64,000 bases of DNA from Marinobacter nauticus (GCF_019801015.1 NZ_JAHVJZ010000008.1:1-64000); one strand, 5' to 3'; shown: positions 1-11,551, counted from the first letter of the stretch. The notes: generated from the letters alone by a model not told the origin. A program made the numbers and translations.

Positions 1-8
1 TCCGTCAT

Positions 9-14
9 CGTCAA
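9..14 (-). promoter_or_regulatory. -35 box of a second tandem (P2-type) rRNA promoter, cut by the window edge
   Basis: TTGACG on the minus strand lies about 110 bp downstream of the P1-type promoter, in the context AACACCCTTGACG typical of gammaproteobacterial rrn P2 regions. Its -10 box would fall outside the window, so it cannot be confirmed. Confidence 0.5.
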
Positions 15-124
15 GGGTGTTTTTCAACTTTCCTTTCCGACCGTCGAGTTTTTAACCAGGAGCCCTTCCGGGCCTTGGTGGCTCAGCGTTTTGTTTTCCG
101 CTGTGCCCCGTCGACAGGAAGCGC

Positions 125-152
125 ATTATAGGGCGGCAATTCGAACCCGCAA
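125..152 (-). promoter_or_regulatory. rRNA-type P1 promoter reading off the left edge
   Basis: On the minus strand TTGCGG (152-147), a 16-bp spacer and a perfect TATAAT (130-125) are followed by GCGC. The 16-bp spacing and the context CCCTATAATGCGC closely resemble E. coli rrn P1 promoters. An rrn operon follows clpB in E. coli (rrnG), so a 16S gene probably begins just beyond the window. The rRNA itself is not visible here. Confidence 0.75.
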
Positions 153-246
153 CCCCTTTTTTCACCCCCACGCACCGAGTGCTCAGATAACCAGCAAGAC
201 GCTGCTTAAACCGTCGCTTTCCGGCACGGACTGCTAATTCTAGAAC

Positions 247-274
247 AAAAAAACGCCGCATGGCGGCGTTTTTT
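247..274. terminator. Intrinsic terminator after the small secreted protein gene
   Basis: An 8-bp stem AACGCCGC/GCGGCGTT (252-259, 263-270) with a 3-nt loop is flanked by A and T tracts. It lies just downstream of the gene at 323-655 on the minus strand and insulates it from the rRNA promoters. Confidence 0.85.
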
Positions 275-322
275 CAAAGCGAAATGCTCTATCAGAACCG
301 AATCATCTCGCTCGTGGCTCTA

Positions 323-655
323 TCATTCGACCAACTGGTACACCACCTTGGTGCTGCAAGCGGTTGCCTGATGGCTGAAGTAGCACTTGTCGACCACCGT
401 TTTGGCTTCGATTCGCGGGCCATCGGCCGAGCCGGCCGCTGTGGGTGAATCGCTGATCATCTGGTTGATGTCCTGGATGGCTTCACCCTGATCCGCCAAT
501 TGCTGCTGAAGCGCTGCCAACGAGTCGGCCTGAACTATCACATTGCGGCTTACCGGGGTCTGGCTATTCAGTTCGGACAGCCTCACGCCACCATAGTTGT
601 TGGCAAGGGCGGGCAAAGCGAACAGGGCAAGTCCCATAAGGGCTATCGTCTTCAT
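323..655 (-). CDS. Small secreted protein of unknown function
   Basis: This is a 110-residue protein that I do not recognise. Residues 1-18 form a clear Sec signal peptide (MKTIALMGLALFALPALA), so it should be exported to the periplasm or beyond. The mature part is polar and Gln/Asp/Ser-rich, with a likely helical stretch around residues 40-65 and two cysteines near the C-terminus (C91, C99) that could form a disulfide. A good ribosome site (AAGGAGAG) precedes the ATG. It is a monocistronic unit with its own terminator, between clpB and the presumed rRNA operon. No function is inferred. Confidence 0.7.
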   Translation of the reverse strand: MKTIALMGLALFALPALANNYGGVRLSELNSQTPVSRNVIVQADSLAALQQQLADQGEAIQDINQMISDSPTAAGSADGPRIEAKTVVDKCYFSHQATACSTKVVYQLVE

Positions 656-740
656 AGGCTCTCTCCTTTATTGGACCTATACGTAACAGATAGCAGTTGG
701 GAGACTCCGCTTTTAGAACGCTTCGCCCGACCTATATAAC

Positions 741-767
741 AAAAGGGGAGCCTGTGGCTCCCCTTTT
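741..767. terminator. clpB terminator
   Basis: A perfect 12-bp stem, AAAAGGGGAGCC (741-752) with GGCTCCCCTTTT (756-767), has a 3-nt loop and lies 15 bp downstream of the clpB stop codon on the minus strand. Confidence 0.85.
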
Positions 768-782
768 CACGACGGTTGAGGC

Positions 783-3356
783 TTACTGAACAAATCCCAG
801 ACCATCCGGCTGCATCACCACTTCAATAGGTCGGCCGGGAACCAGCTTGCCGGAAAGGATCTGCTGAGCCAGCGGATTTTCCAGCCGCTGCTGAATCGCC
901 CGTTTCAGCGGCCGGGCACCAAACACCGGATCGAATCCTGCGGTCGCCAGGGTACTCAGCACCTCGTCGCTGATCTTCAGCTCATACTCTTTTTCAGCCA
1001 GGCGTTTCTCCAGACCCTTGAGCTGGATGCGAGCAATCTCAGCAATCTGCGCTTCAGCCAGCGGGTGGAAGACCACGGATTCGTCCACCCGATTCAGGAA
1101 CTCGGGGCGGAACGATTGCAGCAATACGCCATACACCAGTTCCTTCAGCTCCGGGTAAGACAGCTCACCAAAGTGCTGTTGGATCTGCTCTGATCCCAGG
1201 TTGGAGGTCATGATGATTACGGTATTGCGGAAATCCACCGTCCGCCCCTGGCCGTCGGTCAGTCGCCCGTCGTCCAGCACCTGCAACAGAATGTTGAACA
1301 CATCCGGATGCGCCTTCTCCACTTCATCCAGCAGAATGACGGAGTAGGGTTTACGGCGAACGGCTTCGGTCAGATAGCCGCCCTCTTCATAACCCACGTA
1401 TCCCGGAGGGGCGCCAACCAGTCGGGCTACCGAGTGCTTCTCCATAAACTCCGACATGTCGATCCGGACCATGGCATCGGCGCTGTCGAACATAAATTGC
1501 GCCAGAGCTTTAGACAGCTCGGTCTTACCGACACCGGTCGGGCCCAGGAACAGGAAAGAACCGATGGGACGATCCGGGTCGGACAGTCCGGCCCGGCTGC
1601 GGCGGATGGCATTGGATACGGCGTCTACCGCTTCATCCTGACCCACCACACGCTTATGCAGCGCTTCCTCCATACGGAGCAGTTTTTCCCGCTCGCCTTC
1701 GAGCATCTTGGCAACCGGGATACCGGTGGCTTTGGCCAGCACTTCGGCGATCTCCGCATCGGTAACACGGTTCTTGAGCAGGCTCATCTCCTGCATCTCC
1801 GCCTGAGCGGCCAGGTCCAACTGTTTTTCCAGCTCGGGGATGCGGCCATACTGCAGCTCCGACATTCGGTTCAGGTCGCTGGCCCGCCGGGCCACTTCCA
1901 GATCCTGACGCGCCTGCTCCAGGGCGGCCTTAATGTGTTGGGTTCCGGCCAGTGCCGCCTTTTCGGTATTCCAGATCTCATCCAGTTCCCGGAACTGGGT
2001 CTCCAGATCCGTCAGCTGCTCTTTCAGCAGGTCCAGGCGTTTCACGCTGGCGTCATCGGTCTCTTTGCTCAGCGCCTGCTCTTCCAGCTTTAACTGGATG
2101 ATGCGGCGTTCCAGCTTATCCAGCGGTTCTGGCTTGGAGTCAATCTCCAGGCGAATGCTGGAGGCGGCTTCGTCGATCAGGTCGATCGCCTTGTCCGGCA
2201 GTTTCCGATCCGACAGGTAGCGATGAGACAGCGTGGCCGCAGCAACAATGGCGGGATCGGTGATCTCAACACTGTGGTGCAGCTCATAGCGCTCTTTCAA
2301 ACCGCGCAGAATCGCAATGGTGTCTTCCACACTGGGTTCGTCCACCAGCACTTTCTGGAAACGACGCTCCAGAGCCGCGTCTTTTTCGACGTACTGGCGA
2401 TATTCATCCAGGGTGGTGGCACCGACACAATGCAGCTCACCACGGGCCAGCGCCGGCTTCAACATATTGCCGGCGTCCATGGCACCTTCGGCTTTACCGG
2501 CACCCACCATGGTATGAAGCTCATCAATAAAGAGGATCACCCGGCCCTCTTCTTTGGCCAGCTCGTTGAGCACCGCTTTAAGTCGCTCTTCGAACTCACC
2601 CCGATATTTGGCGCCCGCCAACAGCGCGCCCATGTCCAGGGAAAGCACCCGCTTGTCTTTCAGGCCTTCCGGCACTTCGCCATTAATGATGCGTTGCGCC
2701 AGCCCTTCGACGATGGCGGTCTTACCGACTCCGGGCTCCCCGATCAAAACCGGGTTGTTTTTGGTGCGGCGCTGCAATACCTGGATGGTGCGCCGGATTT
2801 CATCGTCACGGCCGATCACCGGGTCCAGCTTGCCCTGTTCGGCCCGCTCGGTGAGGTCAATGGTGTACTTGTCCAGCGCCTGGCGCTGATCTTCGGCACC
2901 CGGGTCATCCACCTTGGCGCCGCCACGGACCTGCTCAATGGCCGCTTCCAGCTTTTTGCTGTCTGCGCCCAACTGCAACAGGGTTTCCCCCAATGCGCCA
3001 CGGGCTTCCACCGCCGCCAGCACAAACAGTTCGCTGGAGATGTATTGGTCTTTGCGCTTCTGCGCCAGCTTGTCGCACAGGTTCAGCACCTTGATCAGCT
3101 CTCGGGAGAGCTGCACATCGGCGTCGCCACCGGTGACTTTCGGAATGGCGTCCAGCGCCTGGGTCAGTTTGCTGCGCAGGGTGTTAAGATCCACGCCGCT
3201 CAGTTGCAGCAGTGGGCGAACGGTGCCCCCGTCCTGATTCAGCAGAGCCAGCATCAGGTGCACCGGCTCGATGTATTGGTGATCCCGGCCCAGAGCCAGG
3301 GATTGTGCGTCGGAGATCGCCAGCTGGAACTTGCTGGTCATACGGTCGAGTCGCAT
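783..3356 (-). CDS. clpB: ClpB protein disaggregase (Hsp100 AAA+ ATPase)
   Basis: At 857 residues this is the normal ClpB length. An N-terminal Clp repeat domain (about 1-145) is followed by AAA-1 with Walker A GEPGVGKT at 206-213, a coiled-coil middle domain (about 410-520), and AAA-2 with Walker A GPTGVGKT near 605. The start [11 protein letters not shown] matches the family start. ClpB is a hexameric cytoplasmic ring that works with DnaK/DnaJ/GrpE to pull proteins out of aggregates by threading them through the pore. It is monocistronic downstream of pgeF, with a sigma-32-like promoter in the gap and a strong terminator behind it. Confidence 0.98.
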   Translation of the reverse strand: MRLDRMTSKFQLAISDAQSLALGRDHQYIEPVHLMLALLNQDGGTVRPLLQLSGVDLNTLRSKLTQALDAIPKVTGGDADVQLSRELIKVLNLCDKLAQKRKDQYISSELFVLAAVEARGALGETLLQLGADSKKLEAAIEQVRGGAKVDDPGAEDQRQALDKYTIDLTERAEQGKLDPVIGRDDEIRRTIQVLQRRTKNNPVLIGEPGVGKTAIVEGLAQRIINGEVPEGLKDKRVLSLDMGALLAGAKYRGEFEERLKAVLNELAKEEGRVILFIDELHTMVGAGKAEGAMDAGNMLKPALARGELHCVGATTLDEYRQYVEKDAALERRFQKVLVDEPSVEDTIAILRGLKERYELHHSVEITDPAIVAAATLSHRYLSDRKLPDKAIDLIDEAASSIRLEIDSKPEPLDKLERRIIQLKLEEQALSKETDDASVKRLDLLKEQLTDLETQFRELDEIWNTEKAALAGTQHIKAALEQARQDLEVARRASDLNRMSELQYGRIPELEKQLDLAAQAEMQEMSLLKNRVTDAEIAEVLAKATGIPVAKMLEGEREKLLRMEEALHKRVVGQDEAVDAVSNAIRRSRAGLSDPDRPIGSFLFLGPTGVGKTELSKALAQFMFDSADAMVRIDMSEFMEKHSVARLVGAPPGYVGYEEGGYLTEAVRRKPYSVILLDEVEKAHPDVFNILLQVLDDGRLTDGQGRTVDFRNTVIIMTSNLGSEQIQQHFGELSYPELKELVYGVLLQSFRPEFLNRVDESVVFHPLAEAQIAEIARIQLKGLEKRLAEKEYELKISDEVLSTLATAGFDPVFGARPLKRAIQQRLENPLAQQILSGKLVPGRPIEVVMQPDGLGFVQ

Positions 3357-3405
3357 ATGAAGCCCCCCTTAAAACGTCTTATGCCCGAATGGGCGGATAA
3401 CCGTT

Positions 3406-3434
3406 ATTTGGGGGCCCGATGCGTCGATTTCAAG
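3406..3434 (-). promoter_or_regulatory. Sigma-32 (heat-shock) promoter of clpB
   Basis: The minus strand reads CTTGAAA (3434-3428), 13 bp, then CCCCCAAAT (3414-3406). This fits the RpoH consensus CTTGAAA-N13/14-CCCCATNT. The -35 element overlaps the pgeF stop codon (3430-3432). clpB is a classic RpoH target. Confidence 0.8.
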
Positions 3435-4158
3435 AGGGGGTCAGCCAGATAAGGGAGGCCTGGCGGCCAGTCTGGCCATCGCGGCGGTAGGAGAAAAACC
3501 GCTCAGACTCGGTATGGGTGCATCGCTCACCGCCATACACACGGGTCACGCCCGCCCGCGCCAGGCGTTGCCGTGCCAGGGTGTAGAGGTCGGCAAGATA
3601 CTTGCCGTCACCCTGCGCTACGAAGGCCGTGCCAGCGGAAGCGTCCGCGGCCACAAATTGCTGGCGCACTTCCGCACCCACCTCAAAGGCCCCAGGCCCA
3701 ATCGCTGGCCCCAGCCAGGCCAGGATCCGGTCCGGTGAAGCCTGGAATTTGGCGAGAGTGGCTTCCAGCACGCCGTCCACCAATCCACGCCATCCGGCGT
3801 GTGCCGCCGCGACCTCCCGGCCGTCGGCGTCACAGAACAGCACCGGCAGGCAGTCGGCGGTCATCACGGCACAGACCTGGCCAGGCTGCTTACTGTAGCT
3901 GGCATCCGCCGCAACAACGTCGCCGCATGGCAGCGTCAGCACCCGGGTACCGTGCACCTGCTCAAGCCACACCGGCTCATTGGGCAGGCCAGCCTGGATC
4001 TGAAGCGCAGACCGATTGGCCGCCACCCGCTCGGCATCGTCACCGACGTGTGTACCCAGATTCAGGCTGTCAAAGGGCGGCACCGAATGGCCACCAAGGC
4101 GTTCGGTGCTGATAGCCTGTACCCCGGTCGGCGCCGGCCAGTCTGCGTCAAACCACAT
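3430..4158 (-). CDS. pgeF: PgeF/YfiH, multicopper-oxidase-fold peptidoglycan editing factor
   Basis: This is a 242-residue member of the laccase-domain (CNF1-like) family. Visible family signatures include the MTADCLPVLF segment, the HAGWRGL segment with its conserved histidine, and a C-terminal YRRDGQTGR. In E. coli PgeF (YfiH) keeps non-canonical residues out of the peptidoglycan stem peptide; family members have also been described as purine nucleoside phosphorylases. The start codon overlaps the rluD stop by one base (TGATG), so the two are translationally coupled. The order rluD-pgeF-clpB is as in E. coli. Confidence 0.93.
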   Translation of the reverse strand: MWFDADWPAPTGVQAISTERLGGHSVPPFDSLNLGTHVGDDAERVAANRSALQIQAGLPNEPVWLEQVHGTRVLTLPCGDVVAADASYSKQPGQVCAVMTADCLPVLFCDADGREVAAAHAGWRGLVDGVLEATLAKFQASPDRILAWLGPAIGPGAFEVGAEVRQQFVAADASAGTAFVAQGDGKYLADLYTLARQRLARAGVTRVYGGERCTHTESERFFSYRRDGQTGRQASLIWLTPS

Positions 4159-5129
4159 CAGTAATCGAAACCGTGCTCTTCAGTGTCCTGACGCAGCAAC
4201 TGAGTCAGTGCCACCATGTCCGCCGGGATCGGCGCTTTCCACTGCATGGTTTCCCCGGTGATCGGATGCTCCAGGCGCAGCATCGCGGCGTGCAGAGCCT
4301 GACGCTTGAAGTGGCGCAGGTATTCCCGCAGCTCATCGCTCCAGCCTTTGACCGGACGAGGACGACCGCTGTAGAGCGGATCGCCCACCAGCGGGTGGCC
4401 CAGATGCGCCATATGGACGCGGATCTGGTGAGTCCGGCCGGTTTCCAGGCGCAGTCTCAGACGGGTGTGCGCGCGAAACTTCTCGCGAATGCGGTAGTGA
4501 GTTACCGCGGGCTTACCCAGTTCAGTGACGGCCATATGGGTGCGGCGCTGCGGGTGACGGCCAATCGGCTCATCCACGTGTCCGCCGGCGGTCATCACCC
4601 CCAGAGCAATAGCTTCATACTCACGGGTGATTTCCCGGGCCTGCAATTGCGCCACCAGGTGGGTTTGCGCCGGGATGGTCTTTGCCACCACCATCAGACC
4701 GGTGGTGTCTTTATCCAGACGGTGCACGATGCCAGCGCGCGGCACATTGGCCAGCTCCGGGCAGTGGTGCAGCAGTGCATTGAGCACAGTACCATCGTGA
4801 TTGCCCGCACCGGGATGAACCACCAGGTCCGCCGGCTTGTTGATCACCAGAATGTCGTCATCTTCGTAGACGATGTTCAGTTCGATGTCCTGAGGCTTGG
4901 CGGCCACCTCTTCTTCGAACTCGGCCTGAATCATTACGGCCTCACCGCCCATCACTTTTTCGCGGGGTTTTGCCACGATTTTGCCATTAAGGCTGACCCG
5001 TTCTGCCAGAATCCATTCTTTGATTCGGCTGCGGGAGTAGTCGGGGAAGCACTCCGCCAACGCCTGGTCGAGTCGTTGACCCAGTTGGCTTTCGGAGATA
5101 ACTCCTTCCAGTTCAAGTTGTTGCGTCAT
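4158..5129 (-). CDS. rluD: 23S rRNA pseudouridine synthase RluD
   Basis: The chosen ATG gives 323 residues and aligns with RluD starts (TQQLELEGVISESQLGQRLD); an in-frame TTG seven codons upstream has no support. An S4 RNA-binding domain (about 15-75) is followed by the RluA-type pseudouridine synthase domain with the catalytic motif GIVHRLDKDTTGLMVVAK. RluD makes pseudouridines 1911, 1915 and 1917 in helix 69 of 23S rRNA and supports late 50S assembly. It is divergent from bamD, as in E. coli, and coupled to pgeF. Confidence 0.96.
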   Translation of the reverse strand: MTQQLELEGVISESQLGQRLDQALAECFPDYSRSRIKEWILAERVSLNGKIVAKPREKVMGGEAVMIQAEFEEEVAAKPQDIELNIVYEDDDILVINKPADLVVHPGAGNHDGTVLNALLHHCPELANVPRAGIVHRLDKDTTGLMVVAKTIPAQTHLVAQLQAREITREYEAIALGVMTAGGHVDEPIGRHPQRRTHMAVTELGKPAVTHYRIREKFRAHTRLRLRLETGRTHQIRVHMAHLGHPLVGDPLYSGRPRPVKGWSDELREYLRHFKRQALHAAMLRLEHPITGETMQWKAPIPADMVALTQLLRQDTEEHGFDY

Positions 5130-5250
5130 AGTGTCCGGCTTAGGCCACAAAGGCTCGAAATCAATATCAGTTCTGTTAGAATCGCTCAGATTGCATTTTA
5201 TCGTGTTTTGACCTCGTCACGCACGGCCAGATAAGGGAACACAATTTAGC
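5130..5250. promoter_or_regulatory. Divergent rluD/bamD promoter region
   Basis: This 121-bp gap must hold both promoters. A TAAAAT on the minus strand (5200-5195) and a TAGAAT on the plus strand near 5177 are plausible -10 boxes, but neither has a convincing -35. I saw no clear sigma-E element for bamD. Confidence 0.4.
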
Positions 5251-6021
5251 ATGCGCAAGATCACAGGTTCGCTGGTGCTCGCATTGAGCAGCGTTTTTGC
5301 CCTGTCCGCCTGCTCCACCACTGGCGACCGCTCCGGTTATGTCGTGGAAGATCGCTCGCCGGAAGCCCTATACAGCGATGCGCGTCAGGCCATGGAACTG
5401 GGCAACTTCACCAAAGCGGCCCAACTGCTGGAAGCGTTGGACAGCCGTTACCCGTTCGGGGCTCATAAGACTCAGGTTCAGCTGGACCTTATCTTCGCCT
5501 ATTACAAGCTGGAAGACAGCGCCAGCGCCCTGGCAAACGTCGACCGCTTTATCCGCCTGAACCCGACCCACCCCGACATTGACTACGTCTATTACATGCG
5601 GGGCCTGGTTAACATGCAGGCGGACAGCTATCTGTTCCACGATATGCTGGGCATCGATCGCACCGACCGTGACCCCAGCAATGCCATCGCGGCCTTCCGT
5701 GACTTTGAAACACTGATCCGAAGCTATCCGGACAGCCGCTACGCTCCGGATGCCCAGCGCCGCATGATCATGCTGAAGAACCGTCTGGCAGAATTCTCCC
5801 TGAAAGTGGCGGAATACTACGTCACCATGGAAGCCTGGATTGGTGCCGCCAACCGGGCTCAGCAGGTACTGGAAACCTACCCGGGTACCCCGGCTACCGA
5901 GCGCGCGCTGGAGATCATGATCACCAGCTACGACGAGCTGGGTCAGGAATCCCTGCGTGACCACAGTGTCAGTGTGCTCAAAGCCACCTTCCCAAATAAT
6001 CGCCTGGCCAGCCGTTTCTGA
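5251..6021 (+). CDS. bamD: BamD outer-membrane assembly lipoprotein
   Basis: The 256-residue protein has a lipoprotein signal peptide with lipobox LSAC (C21 lipidated), then tetratricopeptide repeats (about 35-240) including the YPFGAHKTQVQLDLIFAYYK segment typical of BamD. It is an essential part of the BAM complex. Anchored in the inner leaflet of the outer membrane, it binds BamA and substrate beta-signals. The length matches E. coli BamD (245). It is followed by a strong bidirectional terminator. Confidence 0.97.
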   Translation: MRKITGSLVLALSSVFALSACSTTGDRSGYVVEDRSPEALYSDARQAMELGNFTKAAQLLEALDSRYPFGAHKTQVQLDLIFAYYKLEDSASALANVDRFIRLNPTHPDIDYVYYMRGLVNMQADSYLFHDMLGIDRTDRDPSNAIAAFRDFETLIRSYPDSRYAPDAQRRMIMLKNRLAEFSLKVAEYYVTMEAWIGAANRAQQVLETYPGTPATERALEIMITSYDELGQESLRDHSVSVLKATFPNNRLASRF

Positions 6022-6035
6022 TGGCAACAGGCCAT

Positions 6036-6066
6036 AAAAAAAGGCGCCCGTAAGGCGCCTTTTTTT
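6036..6066. terminator. Bidirectional terminator between bamD and glnB
   Basis: The stem GGCGCC (6043-6048/6054-6059), with a 5-nt loop, is extended by a 7-base A tract and matching T tract, so it can act on both convergent genes. Confidence 0.9.
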
Positions 6067-6080
6067 ATGCGTTGCAGAAC

Positions 6081-8044
<1,964 letters not shown>

Positions 8045-8112
8045 GCGTCGCGCGTTCCTTACATCATTTGGGATCCCGGCATGGTAGCGAAATCCCGCAC
8101 AGGAGGAAACGA

Positions 8113-10437
8113 TCAGAAGGTGCAGGCTTCCGGCACCGCCAGCACACCGTCCGGGTCCGGCTCGTAAATCACCACGCAGAACTGGTTTTCGGAACCATCA
8201 TTTGCGCCCACGGCTGCGGCCACATCACTCACCGTAACCAGACCACCCACGGTACTCTTGCCAGTCCCTACCACTTCAATCTCGCCGGTCCAGGCGCTGT
8301 AGTTGCAGGTGAAGGAGTTACTGGCCGCCGAACCGGAGCTGGAGATGCTGCAGGTTACGTTGCCGGATTCGCTGATGCTGATGGAATCCCAATCCGAGTT
8401 GCCACACTTATCGTAGGTGTTGGTGCCACCTTTGGCCTTAATGACCAGACACTCGATGCGCCCACCAAACCCTTTTACCGACCCATCCACCAACAGCTTC
8501 ATGGCTGAGGTGCGGGCCGTATCGATGTCACGTGGCATGGTGGGGCCCAGTCCGGTCAGCCCGGAGTTACTTTGGCCGGAGCGAACCAAAGCGTAGTAAT
8601 CATGGCTGGTGTCCGCCGCGGCACTGATGGTCAGCAGACCACGGCTGTAGGTGCCGTAATAGTTATTGGCCGGGTCAACAATGGTTTCCACCGGCTGGGA
8701 GGTGATGGAAGCCCCGCTACAGTTGGCGCCGGTACACAGTGTGCAGCCATTGGCTGCGGTCAGATCGCCGGCCGCCAACACCGAAGAGTCATTGGGGCAC
8801 TGATAGAGTTCCCAGTCGGCAAACAGGGTGATGTTCACCTCGTTAAACGGCAAGGCCGCCAGGTTGGTTCCGCTGCCGCTTTCCCCGAGGTAGGCTGAGC
8901 GCACCGCACTGTTGATCGGGTCCATATAGATCGCACGGGCCATCAACTGGTGCGTGCCCGGCGTCAGGGTTGTCACGGTTTTGGGGATAACGTCATTGGC
9001 GGCAACCCCATCGCCGTCAATGTCGCTGCCGACAGCGGTGTCGCTGATGGCACAGGTGCCAGCGGGGAATCCGACCGGGTCGTTATGGCCATCGCAGTTC
9101 ATGTAGGTTTTCAGCACATTGCTGATGTGGCTGAGATAAGCGGTTTCCACCGCGCCGGCGCTCAGATAGGAGCGCGGCATGATCTGCAGATCAATTTGCT
9201 GCCAGTCCGGCATCATCCGGTAATAGCCGTTGATGCGCTGCATCCGGCACGCCTCAGCATAGATCCCCCCGGCATTCGGGGTGATTTTGGATGTGGTGTC
9301 ACTGGGGTCGGTGTAACGATCCGCGTTTCTGCGGCTGCTGTCCTGACTGAAATAGCGGAAATCGTCGTAACGCATTTCGTCATAAGGCTCGCCGGTTGCG
9401 CCAGCCAGTTCGCTCAAATCAGTGCTGCTGACCGCCGCACTCTGTCCATCAAAGTGGCTTTCACAGCACAGCGTGCAAAACTCCAGCGCCCGGGCACTGA
9501 CGCGGCCTCCCACATTCGGTTGCCCTACCGCCTCTTTATTGGTTTGACTGACAGTAACCGCAGGCAGATATCGCTGCCACTGATACTCCTCAAGTGAATC
9601 ATCGATATATAAGGGCGCGGGTAACTCCAGATCGCCAGTGAAACTGGCGTTGTACTCGCAGTTACAGCCGACGGTCAGTGCGTCCTGCTGATTCAGGCGC
9701 AGCACCTCTCCGCTTTTTACGCCGTCATCGATAAAGTTGACGGTGTCGAACTGCACCAGCACCACTTCGTTGTCCAGCTCAACGTCAGGGATTGGTTTGA
9801 AGGTCTCCCGCTCGACATTAAAGCTGCCGTTTTCGTTGCTGGTGTCACCGATATCCAGGCCCAACACATCCGGTGCCACCCCTTCCGTGGTGTAAACCTG
9901 GGGCCCGCCGCCGCCAATGCCTGCACCACCGGGATCGGCGATCCCGGTATCCGTGGCAATGGGCGCAATGTGCCCTTCAAGGGAAACGGTTTTATTGATC
10001 CCGTCCGCCACACTCCAGCCAACGCCGATATTGACGCGCTTCTGGGCCACCTCAGCACCGCCGGGATCAGTGGCGGTATAGGCCCCACCCACCAGGTAAA
10101 GGTCGGTCACCGTCCACCGCAACGAGAAGCTCTGTCCGTCAAAGCTGGTGGTGCCGCTGGGCATCATCAAAGCGTCGGCACTGGTAAGACGGCCCCCGGC
10201 ATTGGTCAGAATGTCTTCGTAATCAAAGCCACCTTCGTCAGCCGCCGCGGTAAAGCTGCGCAGGTCATCCAGCTTGGCCTGGGCCAGCTTAAGCGCCACC
10301 TCTCGCATGCTGGTTTCGCCGCCACTTCTCAGCAACGAACTCTGCAACCGGGACAAGGCCACTACCGACAGCGATACCACCAGTATCGCCAGCATCACTT
10401 CAATCAGGCCGATCCCTTTTTGACGGGACGTAATCAT
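8113..10437 (-). CDS. Giant PilV-like minor pilin with a Cys-rich C-terminal region
   Basis: Residues 1-35 are a type III (prepilin) signal: KG|IGLIEVMLAILVVS with Glu at mature position 5, the hallmark of PilV/PulG-type minor pilins. The remaining roughly 740 residues are far longer than a usual PilV (about 150-200) and match nothing I recognise. They contain about 20 cysteines, including CTLCC (321-325) and a later CTLCTGANC, and a calcium-loop-like DIDGDGVAAND (472-482). The start overlaps the pilX-like stop by 4 bp. It is the last gene of the fimT-pilW-pilX-pilV order. No PilY1 gene is present, so it may be the tip adhesin (inference). Confidence 0.8.
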   Translation of the reverse strand: MITSRQKGIGLIEVMLAILVVSLSVVALSRLQSSLLRSGGETSMREVALKLAQAKLDDLRSFTAAADEGGFDYEDILTNAGGRLTSADALMMPSGTTSFDGQSFSLRWTVTDLYLVGGAYTATDPGGAEVAQKRVNIGVGWSVADGINKTVSLEGHIAPIATDTGIADPGGAGIGGGGPQVYTTEGVAPDVLGLDIGDTSNENGSFNVERETFKPIPDVELDNEVVLVQFDTVNFIDDGVKSGEVLRLNQQDALTVGCNCEYNASFTGDLELPAPLYIDDSLEEYQWQRYLPAVTVSQTNKEAVGQPNVGGRVSARALEFCTLCCESHFDGQSAAVSSTDLSELAGATGEPYDEMRYDDFRYFSQDSSRRNADRYTDPSDTTSKITPNAGGIYAEACRMQRINGYYRMMPDWQQIDLQIMPRSYLSAGAVETAYLSHISNVLKTYMNCDGHNDPVGFPAGTCAISDTAVGSDIDGDGVAANDVIPKTVTTLTPGTHQLMARAIYMDPINSAVRSAYLGESGSGTNLAALPFNEVNITLFADWELYQCPNDSSVLAAGDLTAANGCTLCTGANCSGASITSQPVETIVDPANNYYGTYSRGLLTISAAADTSHDYYALVRSGQSNSGLTGLGPTMPRDIDTARTSAMKLLVDGSVKGFGGRIECLVIKAKGGTNTYDKCGNSDWDSISISESGNVTCSISSSGSAASNSFTCNYSAWTGEIEVVGTGKSTVGGLVTVSDVAAAVGANDGSENQFCVVIYEPDPDGVLAVPEACTF

Positions 10438-11543
10438 GGTGTCACCTCGAAATCGCGCCAGCTGCCAGCCACCTTAACCAGCGGCTTGAAGAGCGTATTG
10501 TTGTCACTGATAAGGCGGTCAAAGACGTCGGGATGCCAGGTCACCCCGAAGCTGCCCGCAGTGATTTTGACGTTGTTATGGTTGGCCATCAGCGCCCCGT
10601 AAATCGTGGCATTACCGCTGGTGTTGATCTCCGCGGTTCCGGCCTCATCGGTTTCCAGAGAGAAAAAGATGCCGTAAGAGTCGTCATTGCCGTTGATCTT
10701 GAGATTGCCATCGCGCACCAGCACCACAACGGGCGTGCCGGAAGCGCCAATGCCATTAACGTCGCAATCCCCTTCTACCATAAAGATGCCGGTGCTGCTG
10801 GCATCCAATGAGGAACAGTTAGGCAGTACATTACTGGCCGGTATGCGGCCGCTGGTTAACAGCACTTCCCAGTTGTCGATATCCACCCCGAAGGTGAAAG
10901 CCAGAAGGTCGGTCGGAAAGTTCGGGTCAGACTGGGCGAGGTCTTCCCCTTCAACGCCTCTTTCGCTGTAGGTCTGGCTGGCGCAGCGATCCCGGTTGAA
11001 GTCATCCACGGCACAGGTTTTACCGTTGGCGTTGCTCATGTCGATGTCGTCACCGGACCAGATGGATACCGGCACCCCATTACCGCCACCATTGGGGTTA
11101 GCCCCAACCCGGAAAGAGCCCTGCACATCCACAAAGCCTGCGGCCGACAGAGGTGGTGGTGCCCCCATGTCCAGCAAAAAGGCGTAGGTATAGGCTTCGG
11201 CCAACACCACATTGGCACCGCTGCTGGCGTCACTGTAACTGGCTTGCACTGTGACCGGAGCGACGCCACCGACGCAGGACCAGGACACCGAAACCGTTTC
11301 CCCGCCAACCAACGTCAGGTTCTGGCTGGTATCGCACAAGGTCTCATCTTCGATAAACGCCTTACCCGCGGCATCCAGCCCGGATTCTGCCAGAGCAAAG
11401 GCAACGGAATAGGCGGTTTCATTGGCCGCAATGCGCTTTTCCACCACCATGACTTTGGCGGCATAGAGCGTAACGACGGCCAGAATAACGCTCACCAGCA
11501 GCGTTACGGTCAGTGTGGCAAATCCCTTTTGGCCCCTGTTCAT
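10434..11543 (-). CDS. PilX-like type IV pilus assembly protein
   Basis: The 369-residue protein has the N-terminal class III leader QKG|FATLTVTLLVSVILAVVTLYAAK and a PilX_N-like region (ANETAYSVAFALAESGLDAA). It lacks the usual Glu at mature position 5, which is common in PilX/GspK-type minor pilins placed at the pilus tip. It is longer than typical PilX (about 200). It also carries CDVNG near residue 260, similar to the acidic loops in neighbouring pilins. It sits between pilW (8-bp gap) and the PilV-like gene (4-bp overlap), and a good ribosome site (GGGGGAAGG) precedes the ATG. Confidence 0.78.
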   Translation of the reverse strand: MNRGQKGFATLTVTLLVSVILAVVTLYAAKVMVVEKRIAANETAYSVAFALAESGLDAAGKAFIEDETLCDTSQNLTLVGGETVSVSWSCVGGVAPVTVQASYSDASSGANVVLAEAYTYAFLLDMGAPPPLSAAGFVDVQGSFRVGANPNGGGNGVPVSIWSGDDIDMSNANGKTCAVDDFNRDRCASQTYSERGVEGEDLAQSDPNFPTDLLAFTFGVDIDNWEVLLTSGRIPASNVLPNCSSLDASSTGIFMVEGDCDVNGIGASGTPVVVLVRDGNLKINGNDDSYGIFFSLETDEAGTAEINTSGNATIYGALMANHNNVKITAGSFGVTWHPDVFDRLISDNNTLFKPLVKVAGSWRDFEVTP

Positions 11544-11551
11544 CCTTCCCC

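Noticed and set aside
137-152. tRNA-like GGTTCGAAT on the minus strand
   Set aside because: The flanking bases do not pair as a T-arm and no other tRNA arm is present; the sequence is part of the rRNA P1 promoter spacer.
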